Below, in pieces: positions 11,182 through 24,300 of a stretch of 64,000 nucleotides of DNA; position 1 is the stretch's first letter; the number at the start of each line of letters is the position of its first letter. The position numbers and the translations under genes were made by a program. The notes under the pieces are model-generated. The model was not told the DNA's origin. It saw nothing but the letters and a program-made list of their open reading frames with translations, and did no database searches. This DNA comes from Sycon ciliatum (taxonomy: Eukaryota > Porifera > Calcarea > Leucosolenida > Sycettidae), in assembly GCF_964019385.1 (NCBI RefSeq), contig NC_088646.1, positions 8,674,371 to 8,738,370 on the forward strand. Direction: 5' to 3'.

Positions 11182-13328
11182 CTACATCTTGTGTAAGACC
11201 AGAGGCAAGGCATGGTCACCATACACCATGCATCTCTACTGTGGTATGCTGTTGTGTTGTGTGGGTGGGTAGGGTAGGAACTAGGAAATACCAGTGATGA
11301 TGGCTTCAGGGTACACAGCATGTGCTGCAACAGACAGACAACGGTCTCGACTCTAGTCCACATGTAAATCAGGCCAGGTGTGTGTGGAATGCATTCAGCA
11401 CATCTATAACTATACACAAGAGAATTGCAAGACGCCTACAAGGCTACAGCCTACACTGGCTTTGTCGGCACAGCTCTTCAACGGAGTGGACATTAAAAGC
11501 TAGGAGGTTAAGAGTGCTGGCACAGATGGCACTATCCTGTAGCAAAGGTGGTTTAGTGTGCCGCTGAACACTACAACATGTACGAGTGTACTGTATTAGA
11601 CAATGTTACAGTTGCAATATCCACACAGTACAATATGCTTCACCAATCTGAATTCACTTCCATTCCTACATACTGGTAATGTACAGGATGAAGGGGATAG
11701 CACTTGGGCGCGTGCAAAAGAGAATGCACTGGGAGCTGGACATAATGCTATTGAGATCGTTCCGGCGAATACAACTGAGAGCCCAGGGTCATCACCTTTC
11801 TAAAAACAACATTCAAACACAATCATGTACATTCTAGCGTGTGACAGACTGTAGTGATGCGGCTAATTGAATTCCATGTACACACCGCACTTGACTGCAT
11901 GCAAGTAGAAACATGCAGCATGGCCATGCAGACATACAGAGAAGGGCTTGTACACACCAGTGCAGCACATGCCTGGCAAGATGGTGGCAAACATACATGT
12001 ATAGTATAGGGTATCCAGCACAATACACAATAGTTGTATCAGCATGACAGTGCTGTCAAGTGTGTGAACTGCGTACAAGTGCAGGTCAGATATAGATATC
12101 CAGAAAACACAGATACACAGAAGCGCAGATATCCAGAAACATAGATATCCAGAAACGCAGTTGCGCAGAGACGCAGACACACGGAAACACAGATACAGAC
12201 ATACAGAGTCACAGTTATACAAACGAAGTACATGCACACAGATACATGGGAATATCAAACACAGACACACAGCTACATGTACTTGTACATGCACATACAT
12301 TTTTTTAGTTTGACAGCATATTACAAGGCGGTGATCAAACTAAAAACATGTTTCTACAATACAAGGTTTATCTAATACTGTACAGACATGTAGACCAAAG
12401 ACACACAGAACTAGCATGACTTGGTACACATCAATATAGAACACAGAGCTGACATAGATAAAAAAAGGTACACAGAGTATGAACGTACATGACCCAGTGG
12501 ATCACATACAGATACACACAAACATTGCAGACACACAGAAATGTATACACGCCAGGTACTTTGCCTTCTTGCAGCAGCATAAGACAAGAAACATGTAACT
12601 TTACTTTGGGCAGAGGAACATCAGACGGGGCAGGGCAATATCAGACAAGACCATCACACTCGAGAAGTACACATACATGAAGTACATCCTCCTACAAACC
12701 CTCCTGTAAAGTGGAATCTTTTGTCCTACATGTGCATAGTCATTCAGAACCTTGTCTACCCACAACACACACATGCAAGATCCTAAAGTGGACACAATAT
12801 CAAACTTGGCACACTTCACACAGGAAACCCCCAGGACTTTTACTTTATCGTCACACACAAGTTACAACACAACACTTCACTACTGCATCACGATGCATGC
12901 GTGGCTGGGGTCATTTTCTACACAATTCTTATTTTAGGAAAGCTGCTTGCTCCTCACATATCGCTGAAGTCACCATCACTATCTTGCAATTCTTATTTTT
13001 GACGTAAATATACTTGTACATGATAGTTGCTGTACATCGTTAATGCACCTATGGTTACATGACTGAACAGTGAAAGTACAACTGTGATAACAAGGTTGAA
13101 CAGTGAAAGTATGACAATCGCTTTCTATTTTTCTTCACCACATGTTTGCATATTCTTAGATGCACATGCCCAACACAACACGTTCTGACAAGATTACTCC
13201 CCCCCCCCCCCCACCCCCTTCTCCTGACTGGTATGACGTTTTGATAGGAGGAGAACAGCATGCGTCCACGCAGATGGCCAGCAGCGATGAAAGGGAAAGC
13301 AGCAGGAGGTGAAGGGCAGTAGTCATAC

Positions 13329-14747
13329 ACCACCAGCATGGTCCACTAGCATGTCTGGCATCAGGATAAGAAGCTGAACTGAGCACAGCAGGACCACATC
13401 TCTCTGACAGCAACCAATCCCATGCACGCACGATTAGAGAAGAGAGCTGAGGACAAGATCTACCCGCCAAAAAGTGCCTTTTAGGTGACTTTGACCTTGA
13501 AAACATTTGCTTCCACAAGAGAGTATAGCACACTGACTTGCAGCAAATAACTTAGAGCCATCTAACTGCTCAAACTCTCCCTTTTCAGGGTGCCCCAGAA
13601 AGAACCGTTTCCAAGCCATCGGCTGGTGCAATGTTGCACTGAAAAACAACTAAGCATAATGTAACAGTAAAGTTCGCACGTTTGCGTTACCACTGGCTAT
13701 ACAATTGCACTGTGAAAAAATGGTACAAGGTACACATAAACGTGGCCAGTCAGCATCTCTCTGGGGGTTCTAGAGACACAAATCCTCACTAGGAGGGAGC
13801 ACAGTAGAATTCTCCGTACCATGGGCTCTGTGTGTCTGGGCACACACATCAGATTCTTATCACACCGTGACAGGACAATGACTGCAATTCCATGCTGCTG
13901 CTATGCACGTAATGAAGCAACACCAGACCACATCAAGGTGTCGAGTGACACTGGTATTCTTCTTCAAATGGATAACACAGCCTCACAACACGGATACACT
14001 GTATCATGCACTCCAGTTGCATTCTTTCCCACGACAACGTGATACGGAAACGGACTGTCTGCTGTACGCCTAAGACGCCCATGCCAAACTTAGAGAGATG
14101 TGAGAGGTGAGATAACACAAACAAAAACCTACATACACCAGTAGTACGCAGACCACATGGTGCGGAGAAATGAAAATAAGATAGGAGCGACCAAGGGAAT
14201 ACACAACCTACTTGAAGTACCAGTATCCAGTATCCAGTACCCAGTATCCAGTAACCGGGGCTAGCAAGTGAAATACAGTGAGCTGACATCATCTGGATTT
14301 CCTTTTGCGCCGTGCTGCTTTGTGTGCTACATGTACAATTCATTACAACACACGTACATTGAGCTGCCGCCGTTATTCGGGACGCTGCTGATGATCAACT
14401 TGGTCTTACTTTAATGCGCTCATTTTCGGTTTGCTACAGTACAGGGCTTGGAGACACCGTGGATAGACGCTTGCTATGTGCTAGACTACAGTTACTTGAA
14501 GCACTAGTAGACAAACACGATAGCGCATGCGCGCACACGCATACACATGCACAAAGGCATGCCCCCCCCCCCCACACACACACACGCACACACAAGTAGG
14601 AGCAGAGAGCATCACACAGGAATGGCCACGGCCCCATATCAGAGAGTGTCAGACTTACAGTGTTCCGTATCCGGTGTAGCGCTGGCCATTCTGATCAAAG
14701 TAAGCCGTACAGCCTTGAGAGATCACGACCAACTTGTCCAAAAGTAA
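13329..14747 (-). CDS. three phase-linked exons of an unidentified gene
   Basis: Minus-strand exons at 14659-14747, 13538-13638 and 13329-13378 each have AG/GT borders (GTAAGT, GTCAGT and GTATGA donors). Their phases join without breaking the frame: the first ends on two bases, the second starts with one and ends on one, the third starts with two. The product reads LLLDKLVVISQG, then RYTGYGTLATLHQP, WKRFFLGHPEKGEFEQLDG and LLILMPDMLVDHAGG, an ordinary globular or helical composition. I recognise no family, and neighbouring exons were not found with confidence. The chain lies downstream of the DHHC gene on the same strand but does not resemble a DHHC C-terminus. Confidence 0.5.
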
Positions 14748-14807
14748 CTGTGCAACAGGCGTCATAATCACAGCAAAACCCACATAGTTTAGTGTTACAT
14801 GGCTGAC

Positions 14808-14885
14808 ATTACATCCCACGAACACCCTGAATGATTACATCCCACGAACACCCTGAATGATTACATCCCACAAACACTCTGAATG
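14808..14885. repeat. 26-bp unit in three tandem copies
   Basis: The unit ATTACATCCCACGAACACCC + TGAATG occurs three times end to end. The last copy has a few substitutions. Confidence 0.9.
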
Positions 14886-15688
14886 CCTGTAAACATAATA
14901 CAGTACAATCCTGTAGATCATACAAGCACTATGTCCAGCCCATTCAGCTACTGCACTGTCAGTAGTTTTGCTCACCACTGCCACAGGAAATATGTCACTA
15001 GGTGTGTCAGTTAGTACTGCCCTGGGGTGTCAGGATAGCTAGGACTGGGATGCTTCACAATATAATATGACATTGTGTTGTGGAGCATCCTAGTTATGTA
15101 ATACAATTTGGTGCACATTTCACTGATGCCACAGACCTGGTGGCATTGATGTACTGATAATATCATCAACATAATCCCCGAAATCTGAGCTGATACACAC
15201 TATTATGCAGCGAAGGCTAAGAAGAACAAGCAATGGCGTCGAGAAGCTGATCGAATTACAATTAGAATGACTGTAATCAAGAGCAAGAAGAAGGCATGAA
15301 TGCCCAACATAGTAGTAAAGAGAGTGACAGAAGAAATTAGATGTGTCTCAACTCTCAAGTGTTGGCCAATACAAGGTAAACACAATATCTGCAAAGGAGT
15401 AAGCAATAGCCATAGCAATTGATGAGAATCTGTAACTTGAGCCTGGCTCCAAGCTGGACCAGCATGCCTGAGTGTGAGCAAGGGCATGTGGCTGTGCTGC
15501 ACTGCACTGCATGCTGTCATCATGGAAAGCATTGGAACAATGGTGTACACCAGAAGAATGCTGCATCGTTTCGTTGGAGGGTGTGACTGTGACTGCCTCC
15601 CAGTGTACACATATAAGGCTGGATTTGTGGTGACATTAATGCAAATGAGAAGTAATTTCCAGGTATCTTGCAGCTTCATCTGTAGAAA

Positions 15689-15943
15689 GTAGTTGGGTGG
15701 ATACACCCATTCCCAAAGCACTGCACAGGAGCAAACCAATTCCTACCATACAACGTTTCGGCAATATTGCCATTATTAGGTGTGAATGAAACAGTGATGC
15801 CAAAAAAACCGCTCCTTTTTGGCCTGCATGGCATCATTTTATTATTCGTACATGATGATAGCAATATTGCTGAAACGCATGGTAAGAATTGGTTCGGTCC
15901 TGTGCAGTGCTTTGGGAATGGCGCAGAGTATCCACCCAACTAC
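15689..15943. mobile_element. MITE with about 80-bp terminal inverted repeats
   Basis: The left arm (about 15689-15773, starting GTAGTTGGGTGGATAC) and the right arm (about 15862-15943, ending GTATCCACCCAACTAC) are inverted copies with scattered mismatches, around a short spacer. Both arms contain the block GGCAATATTGC. Hydrophobic frames running through this element are not genes. Confidence 0.8.
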
Positions 15944-15947
15944 AAGT

Positions 15948-16616
15948 ACATTTTCACCAGTTGTAGTCTTTGGGGTGCCGAGTCGAATTGTCTTGGTCCA
16001 AGGAAGCTGAGACGCTCCCTTCCTCCTTTATTCCCAATCGAACTCGCCACTTCCACCAACACTTTTGGACGCTGACTCGACTGGTTTTGGTCCGAAAAGG
16101 ATGCAGCGTTCGGCCCTTATTCCCAATCGAACACGGTTGAGTAAGTGGTCACGTGCTCGTGGGTGCACCAGTCGCCCGTGCCTGTAGGCTACAACTTTCA
16201 CACCAATGTTCAACTCAAAGGTTCAAAGGTTCAACTCGAGGGACAGGAACGTGCCCAAACAGGCGGTAAGTTGTAGCCTGCAGGCACGGTGACCAGGTGA
16301 CTGGTGTACGCATCAGCACGTGACTGCTTATTCAACCATATTCGATTGGTAATACGGGCCGAACGCTGCATCGCAGCCTTCTCAGACCAATACCAGTCGA
16401 CTCAGTGCCCAAAAGACTACAACATATGGGCCAATCGCAGTCATCTGTGCTTTTTGCAAGTAAGAACGAAATGGCGCTTTTAGTGACATTTTGCATACAA
16501 ATCCCCGTCTAGTAGGGCGCAGTCACCCAGTTTCAGTGGAAGTGGCGAGTTGGATTGGGAATAAAGGAGGATTACAACTGGTGAAATTTGGATTTTAGGC
16601 TTAACTTTCCCTTTAA
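15948..16616. mobile_element. truncated copy of the palindromic TTAA foldback element
   Basis: Same sequence as the element at 38493-39361: TTTTCACCAGTTGTAGTCTT at its left, TTCCCAATCGAAC repeats, CACGTGAC blocks, and a right end in TTTCCCTTTAA. The outer left terminus is missing: the match stops 4 bp from the adjacent MITE. The right end keeps TTTAA. Several internal indels distinguish it from the 38.5-kb copy. Confidence 0.75.
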
Positions 16617-17244
16617 GACAGACTCCACATTAAATACAATCGGGACTATAAACAACAAGGAACACATAGCAGATGAAGGAAATAGGAGAAGGAAGAGAAA
16701 GACTTTCAACAAAGCTGGAAGACAGCACATTGAAACAAATACTTGTACACAACCCAGCCATGTGTTACTAAGAACATTCCAGTCCACGAGGAACTCAGCA
16801 GAGCGTGACAACCTATCTTATCCAGAACAGGAAAAATGTACCACAACTACAACATGTACTACACCCAGCCTACAGGTGCTTACGAAGTAAAACAAGAGAG
16901 TCCTGGGGCGATATGATTATGTACGCACATGTACATGTACATGACAGGATCTAGGGTCTGATTATCATACCAATGACTACTTAGCTAGCACAGTAAGGAC
17001 ACTAACTGGAACAATTATCAGCCAGAGGGTGTCCCAACATGGATTTAATTTGGTCATAGTCAATGATAGCCCAGGATTACATGCTAATACGCAAGCTTCA
17101 ATAGTTGCCTCATCATCAGCGACACACACGCACACATGCATGCACGCACACACACAAACACTGGACTGTACTGTACTTGCTCACTGCAAAAATAGGTCAC
17201 GTGGGTCTCACGGGAGAGGGGAGAGAGGAACTGAAAAGGAATCT

Positions 17245-17336
<92 letters not shown>

Positions 17337-18395
17337 GCATTTCTTCCCATTGGCCTCGGCACAAGGCCTGATCCAGTGCCACAGGGAGATACAGTAATGC
17401 AGTATTTTTTCTGGTGGAGAGGATCTTCAAAATGTGACCTAGCACCACGCTAGCTAGGCTGTGGCTTGGAGGGTAGGGAAAAAAAGAGCAAGGACGGTCC
17501 AACTGGCACACGCCTTTAGCCTTCACTAAACAATAATGGAGTCAGTATGGGCCTTATTACTAGTATGATTTAGTGAAAGTCAGGAGGTTACTCAGCAGCA
17601 GCAGCAGCACTTGGTAGGGAGTTGGGAGTAGTAGGTAAGGTTACATATACTATACCCACACTTGAAAAGCTATCAACTAACAAGTGTCACTTTGGCAAAC
17701 AGTTGTACTTAGAAGTACATTACTCCGGTAAGTAACTTGGCTAGTAGTAAGCATAAAGCAAGTTTCATAGGGCGGTACATGACATTGTACTGGCACACTA
17801 TCACCCTGGGTGTTGTATGTGATTAGTATTCACCGCTACTACTTTTCAATCTCCAGACTGCTAGGTGTTCCACCATGTTTGGTCTAATCAGCGGAGCTCG
17901 GAGTGGCTGCAAGGGGGTCAGTCATGTACTCCAAAGTACAAGTGTACAGGTACATGTACTACAGTACATACACCCAATGTTGCATGTACAGTACATACAC
18001 CCAATGTTGCATGTACAGTACATACACCCAATGTTGCATGTTCCAAGCCATGATGGCGTGTGCATTGCTCCCTTTCTAGAACCTTCTTTGGGATGCATGG
18101 ATAAAGCTTAGCAGGGGTCCTAATGGGCATGCCACTCAACACCGCTGGGCCTGTGTGTTCAATGACACCCCATGGAGATACAGCTTGATAGGGAATCCAT
18201 CTGCCATACTATGCTTCTAGCCTCTGATCATCTGAGTAACTGAGTTACAACCTTCAATGTATGTCCATGGTCACACACACAGCCACCATACTCCTCTTCA
18301 CATTGCTTGCTGTACAGTCTCAGACTCCCCGGGCACCCAATTCCAATACCATTGCAGAGAACAAACACTACTCAGCGGGTGACTCGGTGACTCAC
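16617..18395. other. non-coding, with (CA)n at 17248-17336 and a 27-bp tandem repeat
   Basis: No supported exon. It holds a CA microsatellite (17248-17336) and three tandem copies of a 27-bp unit, ACAGTACATACACCCAATGT + TGCATGT (17961-18041). A hydrophobic minus-strand frame at 16572-16811 is pyrimidine-tract noise. Confidence 0.6.
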
Positions 18396-21300
18396 ACCAG
18401 GACAAGGGCACAAGGTCAATGTGATCAGCAATCTTCCTGAACAACTGCACATACAGCTGGCTCAAGTAGTGAGTATGTAGTACAGGCTAGAGGCTACACA
18501 CACACCTCATGTCCCGACAGTCATCACACACAATGCCCATAGTATGCTGACAAAAAAAAAGAAACAAAAAAAAGCTAAACCGCCAACGACATCTCTCCAA
18601 TATCTGCCTCCAGCTAACCTGTATGATCTACGGGCATACTGGTACCCACACATACGGGCATACCCTTCAAGTCTTGATCTCTACATGCTAGGATTCCCTG
18701 GCCTGCACGCATACATGTACTCTCACACACACACGCGCACATAAAACGAATGGGAAAACGGATTCAAACGGACACTCCGAAAAAAAAGCACACTACGGCA
18801 AAGTATGAACTCGGATGGAGAGCCAAGGATTATTTATAAAAAGTAAAAAGGACCAAGGAACTACAAGTTACACTATAATTCCAAGTTGGAAGGCTGTTGG
18901 AGTGCGCATCCAAGATGTGCTAGAGCTGTTAGCCCGTTAGTTGTAGAACGTCAGTACCGTCGGTCAGTGTTGTGCAATGTTATCGCACGAGCTGATTGTT
19001 TAGTAACTGGTGGTGTTAGTGGACATTATAGTGTAACTTGTAGTTCCTTGGTCCTTTTTACTTTTACGGCAAAGTAGATTTGGAATAAACTCGTACCGTA
19101 TTATCTCTATTACAAGCACAGTCTCTTGTAGAAGCGCAGTCTCTATTATAAGCACACTCCAGGAGAGCTTTGAAGATATACAAGCCCAGTCTCTAATATA
19201 AGCGCAGGGCTTATAATGGAGATCTGTACTCATCATGCGCGTACATGTTTGACGTCATACGGTATCACGTGCGTGCCTGATGTGTCACGAATCCGCGATC
19301 CTGGGCTCGAAAAGCGATGTGAGCGGGACAAACTGTCACTGTGCAGGGAGTACCGTACGAGGCTTATGATTTCTCTCTTTTCTTATTTAGCACTTTCGGG
19401 TGTTAATGTTTCATGTTTTGCATTTCGCACTATTTTTCAGAGCATTGTGTTACTTCTACCCGTACAACAGCCCTTATAAATAGACATGTAGTACCGGTAG
19501 GGGTCCTGTAGCTGTTCGAAGCGAAACAAAAGTTTGAAAGTTTGTTTGCAAACCCCGGACTCTGCACCAGTCGTTTGACGTTTCCCTTTCATCATGAACG
19601 GACATGGACAAGCTCTTGCTGCTTCTTCAGCATCGGGAAAGAAAAGAACTGTTATTCCCATGAAGAAAAAGCTCGAGGAAGTGAAATACGCCGAGCAGAC
19701 CTCCAGCTCCGCTGCTGCGACAAAATTCGGTGTCAATAGAAAGCTGCTGCAGAATTGGAGACGAACGAAGACCAAAATCGAGACAGCTGTGACGAGTGGT
19801 GGTTCAAAGAAGATGAGGCTCGGCCATGGAGGTAGTAAACAAACATATCAATTAGTGAACGAACGCACTCGAGAGTGGATTCTGGAAAAGCGACGCCTTC
19901 GACAGAGTGTGTCACGCCAACTGATTCGCCTGCAAGCGAAAAAGATCGCGAAAGAGTGTGCCGACTGTCAGGGCTTCACCGCTAGTTTGGGCTGGCTGGA
20001 GAAGTTTCTCCGGAGAAACAACTTCACTCTGAGAGCAACAACAACGACGTGTCAACGTCCACCGGCCGACTCTGTCGACAAAGTTTTAAATTTCGTCATG
20101 TTCCTTCGTAAGCAGCGTATCGACAATGTTTATACAGATAGCAACATCTTTGCATGCGACGATACTGCTGTGTGGTTGGACCCGATCGGTGGTAGGTGTA
20201 TCGAGACGAGAGGCGCTAGGGATGTGACGGTGCAGAAACTCGACCATGAGAAGGTCCATATCACTGTCATGCTGTGCGCACGGGCGAATGGAACGAAATG
20301 CAAGCCATACATGCTCCTAAACCGCAAGCGGCCTGTCCCAGCTGTAGTCCAGAAGTTCTCCGGCCGACTGGTCATGTCATGGGCTGGCAGAGTATGGATG
20401 GATAACAACCTAACAGAAGACTTCCTTCGCCGCATCCTTGGCCCCCTCTGGTTCCATAAGCGCCTTCCAGTATGGGACTCATTTCGTTGTCACATCTCCC
20501 AGGACACAAAGACAGTGCTACAAGAACTGAAGGTGCACCAGGCAGTGGTCCCAGGAGGCTGTACAAAGTATGTGCAGGCACCTGACGTATCCTGGAATAA
20601 GCCATTCAAGGCGGCCATCTCCAGGCTCCATGAGGATTGGATGGCTGATACTAGTGATAGCACCGAGAGAGAGATAATCAGGGGTGGCAACCCTCGCCCG
20701 CCACCAATCGAAACCTACCTTCAGTGGGTTCTGGATGCCTGGGATAGCTGTTTTCATTTCTTGTTGGCTGAGTTTTACGAAATAAACAAGAAATGTTGTT
20801 CTTTTCGAACGAACAGATCTGGGACCGAGGTCCGACAGTTTTGGGCGTACTGGTATGCCGCAGTTCCTCATCTTTCGTTTTCTTGCTTTGCAAGCTGGTT
20901 GCCTTTTTTTTCTGGACTCCCTTGATTTCATCATTCGTTGAACCGTACCTGCCTTTCCGTTATGCCTCCAAGGAAATCCAAGCCCCCCTCGGCAGCACAG
21001 CTGGTACCTCCAAGGAGAAAATCCAAGGCCCCCTTGGCAGCACAGCTGAGCGTGGAGCTCAATGCAATGAGGGAGAAGTTTGAGGCGGAAAAGGAAGAGA
21101 GCGCCCTGAGAATCAGGCTCCTCGAGGGCCAGCTGGAACGGGGAAACGAGTCGTCCTCGTCCAAGCGTAAACGTCGTAATGTTTCTGTATAGTCGTCGTC
21201 TTCATCGTCTTCGTCATCATCTTCGTCATCGTCATCGTCTTCGTCATCAGATTCGTCTGATTCGTCAGACGACTCCCGCCGGAAGAGAAAAACCAAAAAA

Positions 21301-24300
21301 TTCCAAAAATCAAAGAAGTCACGAAGATCCTCCACCTCAATGTCAGCGCGAAAGTGGAAGATAAGATTGTATGAAGTGCAGCACGGCCTGAATGAGCAGC
21401 TGCAACGTCAACTCAAGAGAACCAGGCGGGACCTGCGGAAGCTGAACGGTGGCCGGAGTCTCTCTAAGAGGCTCAGAAGAGGTGAGTCGTTGCTGTCTGC
21501 TACACAAGAATGGTTGGTGGTGGCGGATGTGCATGGCTACGAGGCGGCCAGCAGGTTTCAAGAGGGAGGGTGAGCTGGTCGACATCATGTCGTCCTCCGA
21601 AAAGTCGAAAAAGCTGATCTCATTCGTGACTTGTTCAAGGCATGTGGCAATACCAACAGCATCGATGGATCTGAGGACGAGCTCATCCACTGTTTCAAAC
21701 CACACGGACCGATTCCGAAGGGCCTCCAGACTCAAGGCATAGTCACTGGAAGCAGTGCATGCTCCAGATATTGTCCCTGAGGACGAGCATGACGAGCAGC
21801 AGGAGCAGCTGATGGTGGTGGAGACCACAGCAGACACACCCGCTGTGTCTGGTGGTGATGTTGACGACGATAACAGTGGCGGTGATGGCAAGAGCAGCTG
21901 TGACGATGATCTCTTGGACTAGGTGTATGGCCATTTCTCACATCCTGCTTCTTCACATGATTGCAAGAAACAAATGCATTCACGACACCTACTGTACTAG
22001 AATAATGGTCCTGGTACCGGTCTAATAAAAAGATGTTTCACCAATGCACATGTACGAGATGGTTGAAAATTACAAGCCCGGTCTCTTGTAGAAGCCCGGT
22101 CTCTAATATAAGCCGGGGGGTCCGGACTGGTTGAAAAATATAAGCCCGGAGCATATAATGGAGATACTACGGTATGTGGATATGTGCTGACACTCACCTT
22201 AGCAGCGATGGAACAGCACAACACATTCATGGCCATCAGCCAGCATACCCAGGGTTCTTTACTGGACAAAAGCTGCAGTAGTGCAGGCAAAGAACACAGA
22301 ATGAACGCCAGCACTATTAGCATGGGGAAAGACCCACGTACCATCGTATCCATTGCCAAAACTAGAAAGCAACATGTGCATGGCTTGTCCATAACCTGAG
22401 ATCCCCGATTCAAATCCGCATAGTGGTTGCCACCTCAGAAGGAATTACTAGAATCTGATGTTGAGCAACCAGCCGAGGCAACAAATGACGGCGTACTAGA
22501 ACTTGCACATAATCATTACACAATAGTCATTATACAATGAGTTGGTGGGAGTTGATGTACATGTACCTTGATCATTACAAGTTGTCAGTTTTGTGCATTT
22601 ATCCGTTCTTAGACGTTCACGGAATCACCTACATCTAGGTTACATTGCAGTATCTTCTGAGAGCAATATCTACAGACCGGGAACAGCTGGTTCTTCACCA
22701 CCAGCATAGCTTGACCTGAGTGTGGGGAATAGTCAAGCTGAAGATGTCGCAGCTGCTGGTTACGCTATGCCAGCAAGTAACAAAGGTTACGACACAGCCA
22801 ACACAGCATGCTTTGTTTTCAGCTGCAATCTCCACTGTGCGTGCAGTGGGCGATGGGATAGGTAGGAACATGGCTACACCTCACAGCAGGTAGCTGTCTG
22901 ATCACTAGCCTGTCTGGCTGCATGTGTTACTGTCTGATCACTAGCCTGTCTGGTTGCATGTATACAGACTGAAAGGTGCTAGTATCTAAATAATTCCTCG
23001 GAGACAAAAATGCTACAACCTAGAATCTAGCACCTGAAGTGTCTCTTTCTAACTGTTTTGGTATCTTAATGGGTGACCATTTATATTAGCTTGCCGGTGG
23101 GTCTATACTCCACAGCTTGGACTATGATGCACGCACGCACACACACACACACTCACACGCACACACATACACACACGCTTTAAAGTGTGCAGAACAGTGT
23201 GCATTGCTTACCTGAAAGACCTGGGGGAAATTGCTTGCTGGATAGTTCTTGTATAGCAAAACTGGAGAGAACGCACGGGAAAAAGAACGGTCACAAAGCA
23301 ACACAGGCAGACAAATAAAATTAGCCTCTCGTATCAATCGAGTAAACGGAATAGCATGACGGCTTTCTGATTAATTCGCTGCTTGGGATCCAGGTTGAAC
23401 AAAAACAGATGTGACATACATGTATGACTTCCTCAAGGGTGGTGACGTTCCTGCGGATGCGGAAAACTCGGCTAGAGGAGTCTCACGCGAATCGTGATTT
23501 TTGCACTAACATGAACAAAGTGCTGGTCAAAACAAAACAAAAAAAATTTAAAAGTCCGGACGAGAGCAACACACTGCCATTCAGAAAATGGCATAGTAAA
23601 ACAAAAGAGGGTAGCAGTTTCCAAGCTTTGATAAAAGGTTACCGTATTTCCACAAATAGTAGGCCGGTCTACTATTTTTTCAACCTTGTCCTAACCCGGC
23701 CTTATAATCGAGGACGGTCTTGTATTCAAGGACGGTCTTTTATTCTTTCAACCCAGTTTGACCCCGGTCTTCTATTTCTCGCCACACAGTTTTACCCCCG
23801 TTCTTCCATTTTCTTCTACACAGTTTGAGCACGGTCTTCTATTTTTAACACCAAAACAAAAACTCATTTAGTAGACCCGGTCTTCTAATCGGAGACGGTC
23901 TTTTATTTTTTCAATCGCCCCCTGCCCCGGCGTTGTATACGAGGACGGCCTTTTATTTGCGGAAATACGGTATTCCCTAGTCACATAGCCAGTCCCACAA
24001 GTGATAGATCCTGCAGGAGATCATCACATGATCTTCAAGGCTGCAGCTCTCCAGTGACCCAGTCGCCACATAAATTGATCCCATATGTGATTAGCCATGT
24101 GCTCAGGGACCGGTGCGGCCAAAGCGGCACCAACGATTTCATCTTGTGAATTTTTGAAGCAATTAAATATGGGCTATTTGAGCCCAATTTCCAAAACATT
24201 TCCAGGCGGACGGCCCCCAGACCCTCCACCTATTCATGTCCGCAGCAATGTTGAATACCTTCCGACACCTCTGTTAGCCATGTGCTCGGGGAACAACCTC

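Larger units (their letters stand above)
19094..22174 (+). mobile_element. Tigger/pogo-type DNA transposon
   Basis: The left end TACCGTATTATCTCTATTA and the right end (reverse complement TACCGTAGTATCTCCATTA) form a terminal inverted repeat of about 24 bp with four mismatches, each beginning with the TA target dinucleotide of the Tc1/mariner/pogo superfamily. Subterminal blocks TCTCTTGTAGAAGC occur at both ends in direct orientation. Inside lies a pogo-like transposase gene in the expected orientation. The element sits in the DHHC-gene intron, its right end only 23 bp from the splice donor of the exon at 22198-22361. Confidence 0.85.

Noticed and set aside
15203-15739. 178-residue hydrophobic minus-strand ORF, considered as a membrane protein or DHHC C-terminus
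   Set aside because: Its start lies inside the MITE 15689-15943, and the rest has no recognised motif. NVTTN was considered as a TTxE motif but the context does not fit.
16572-16811. hydrophobic minus-strand ORF resembling a membrane segment
   Set aside because: Reverse complement of a purine-rich tract; no splice context or conserved motif.
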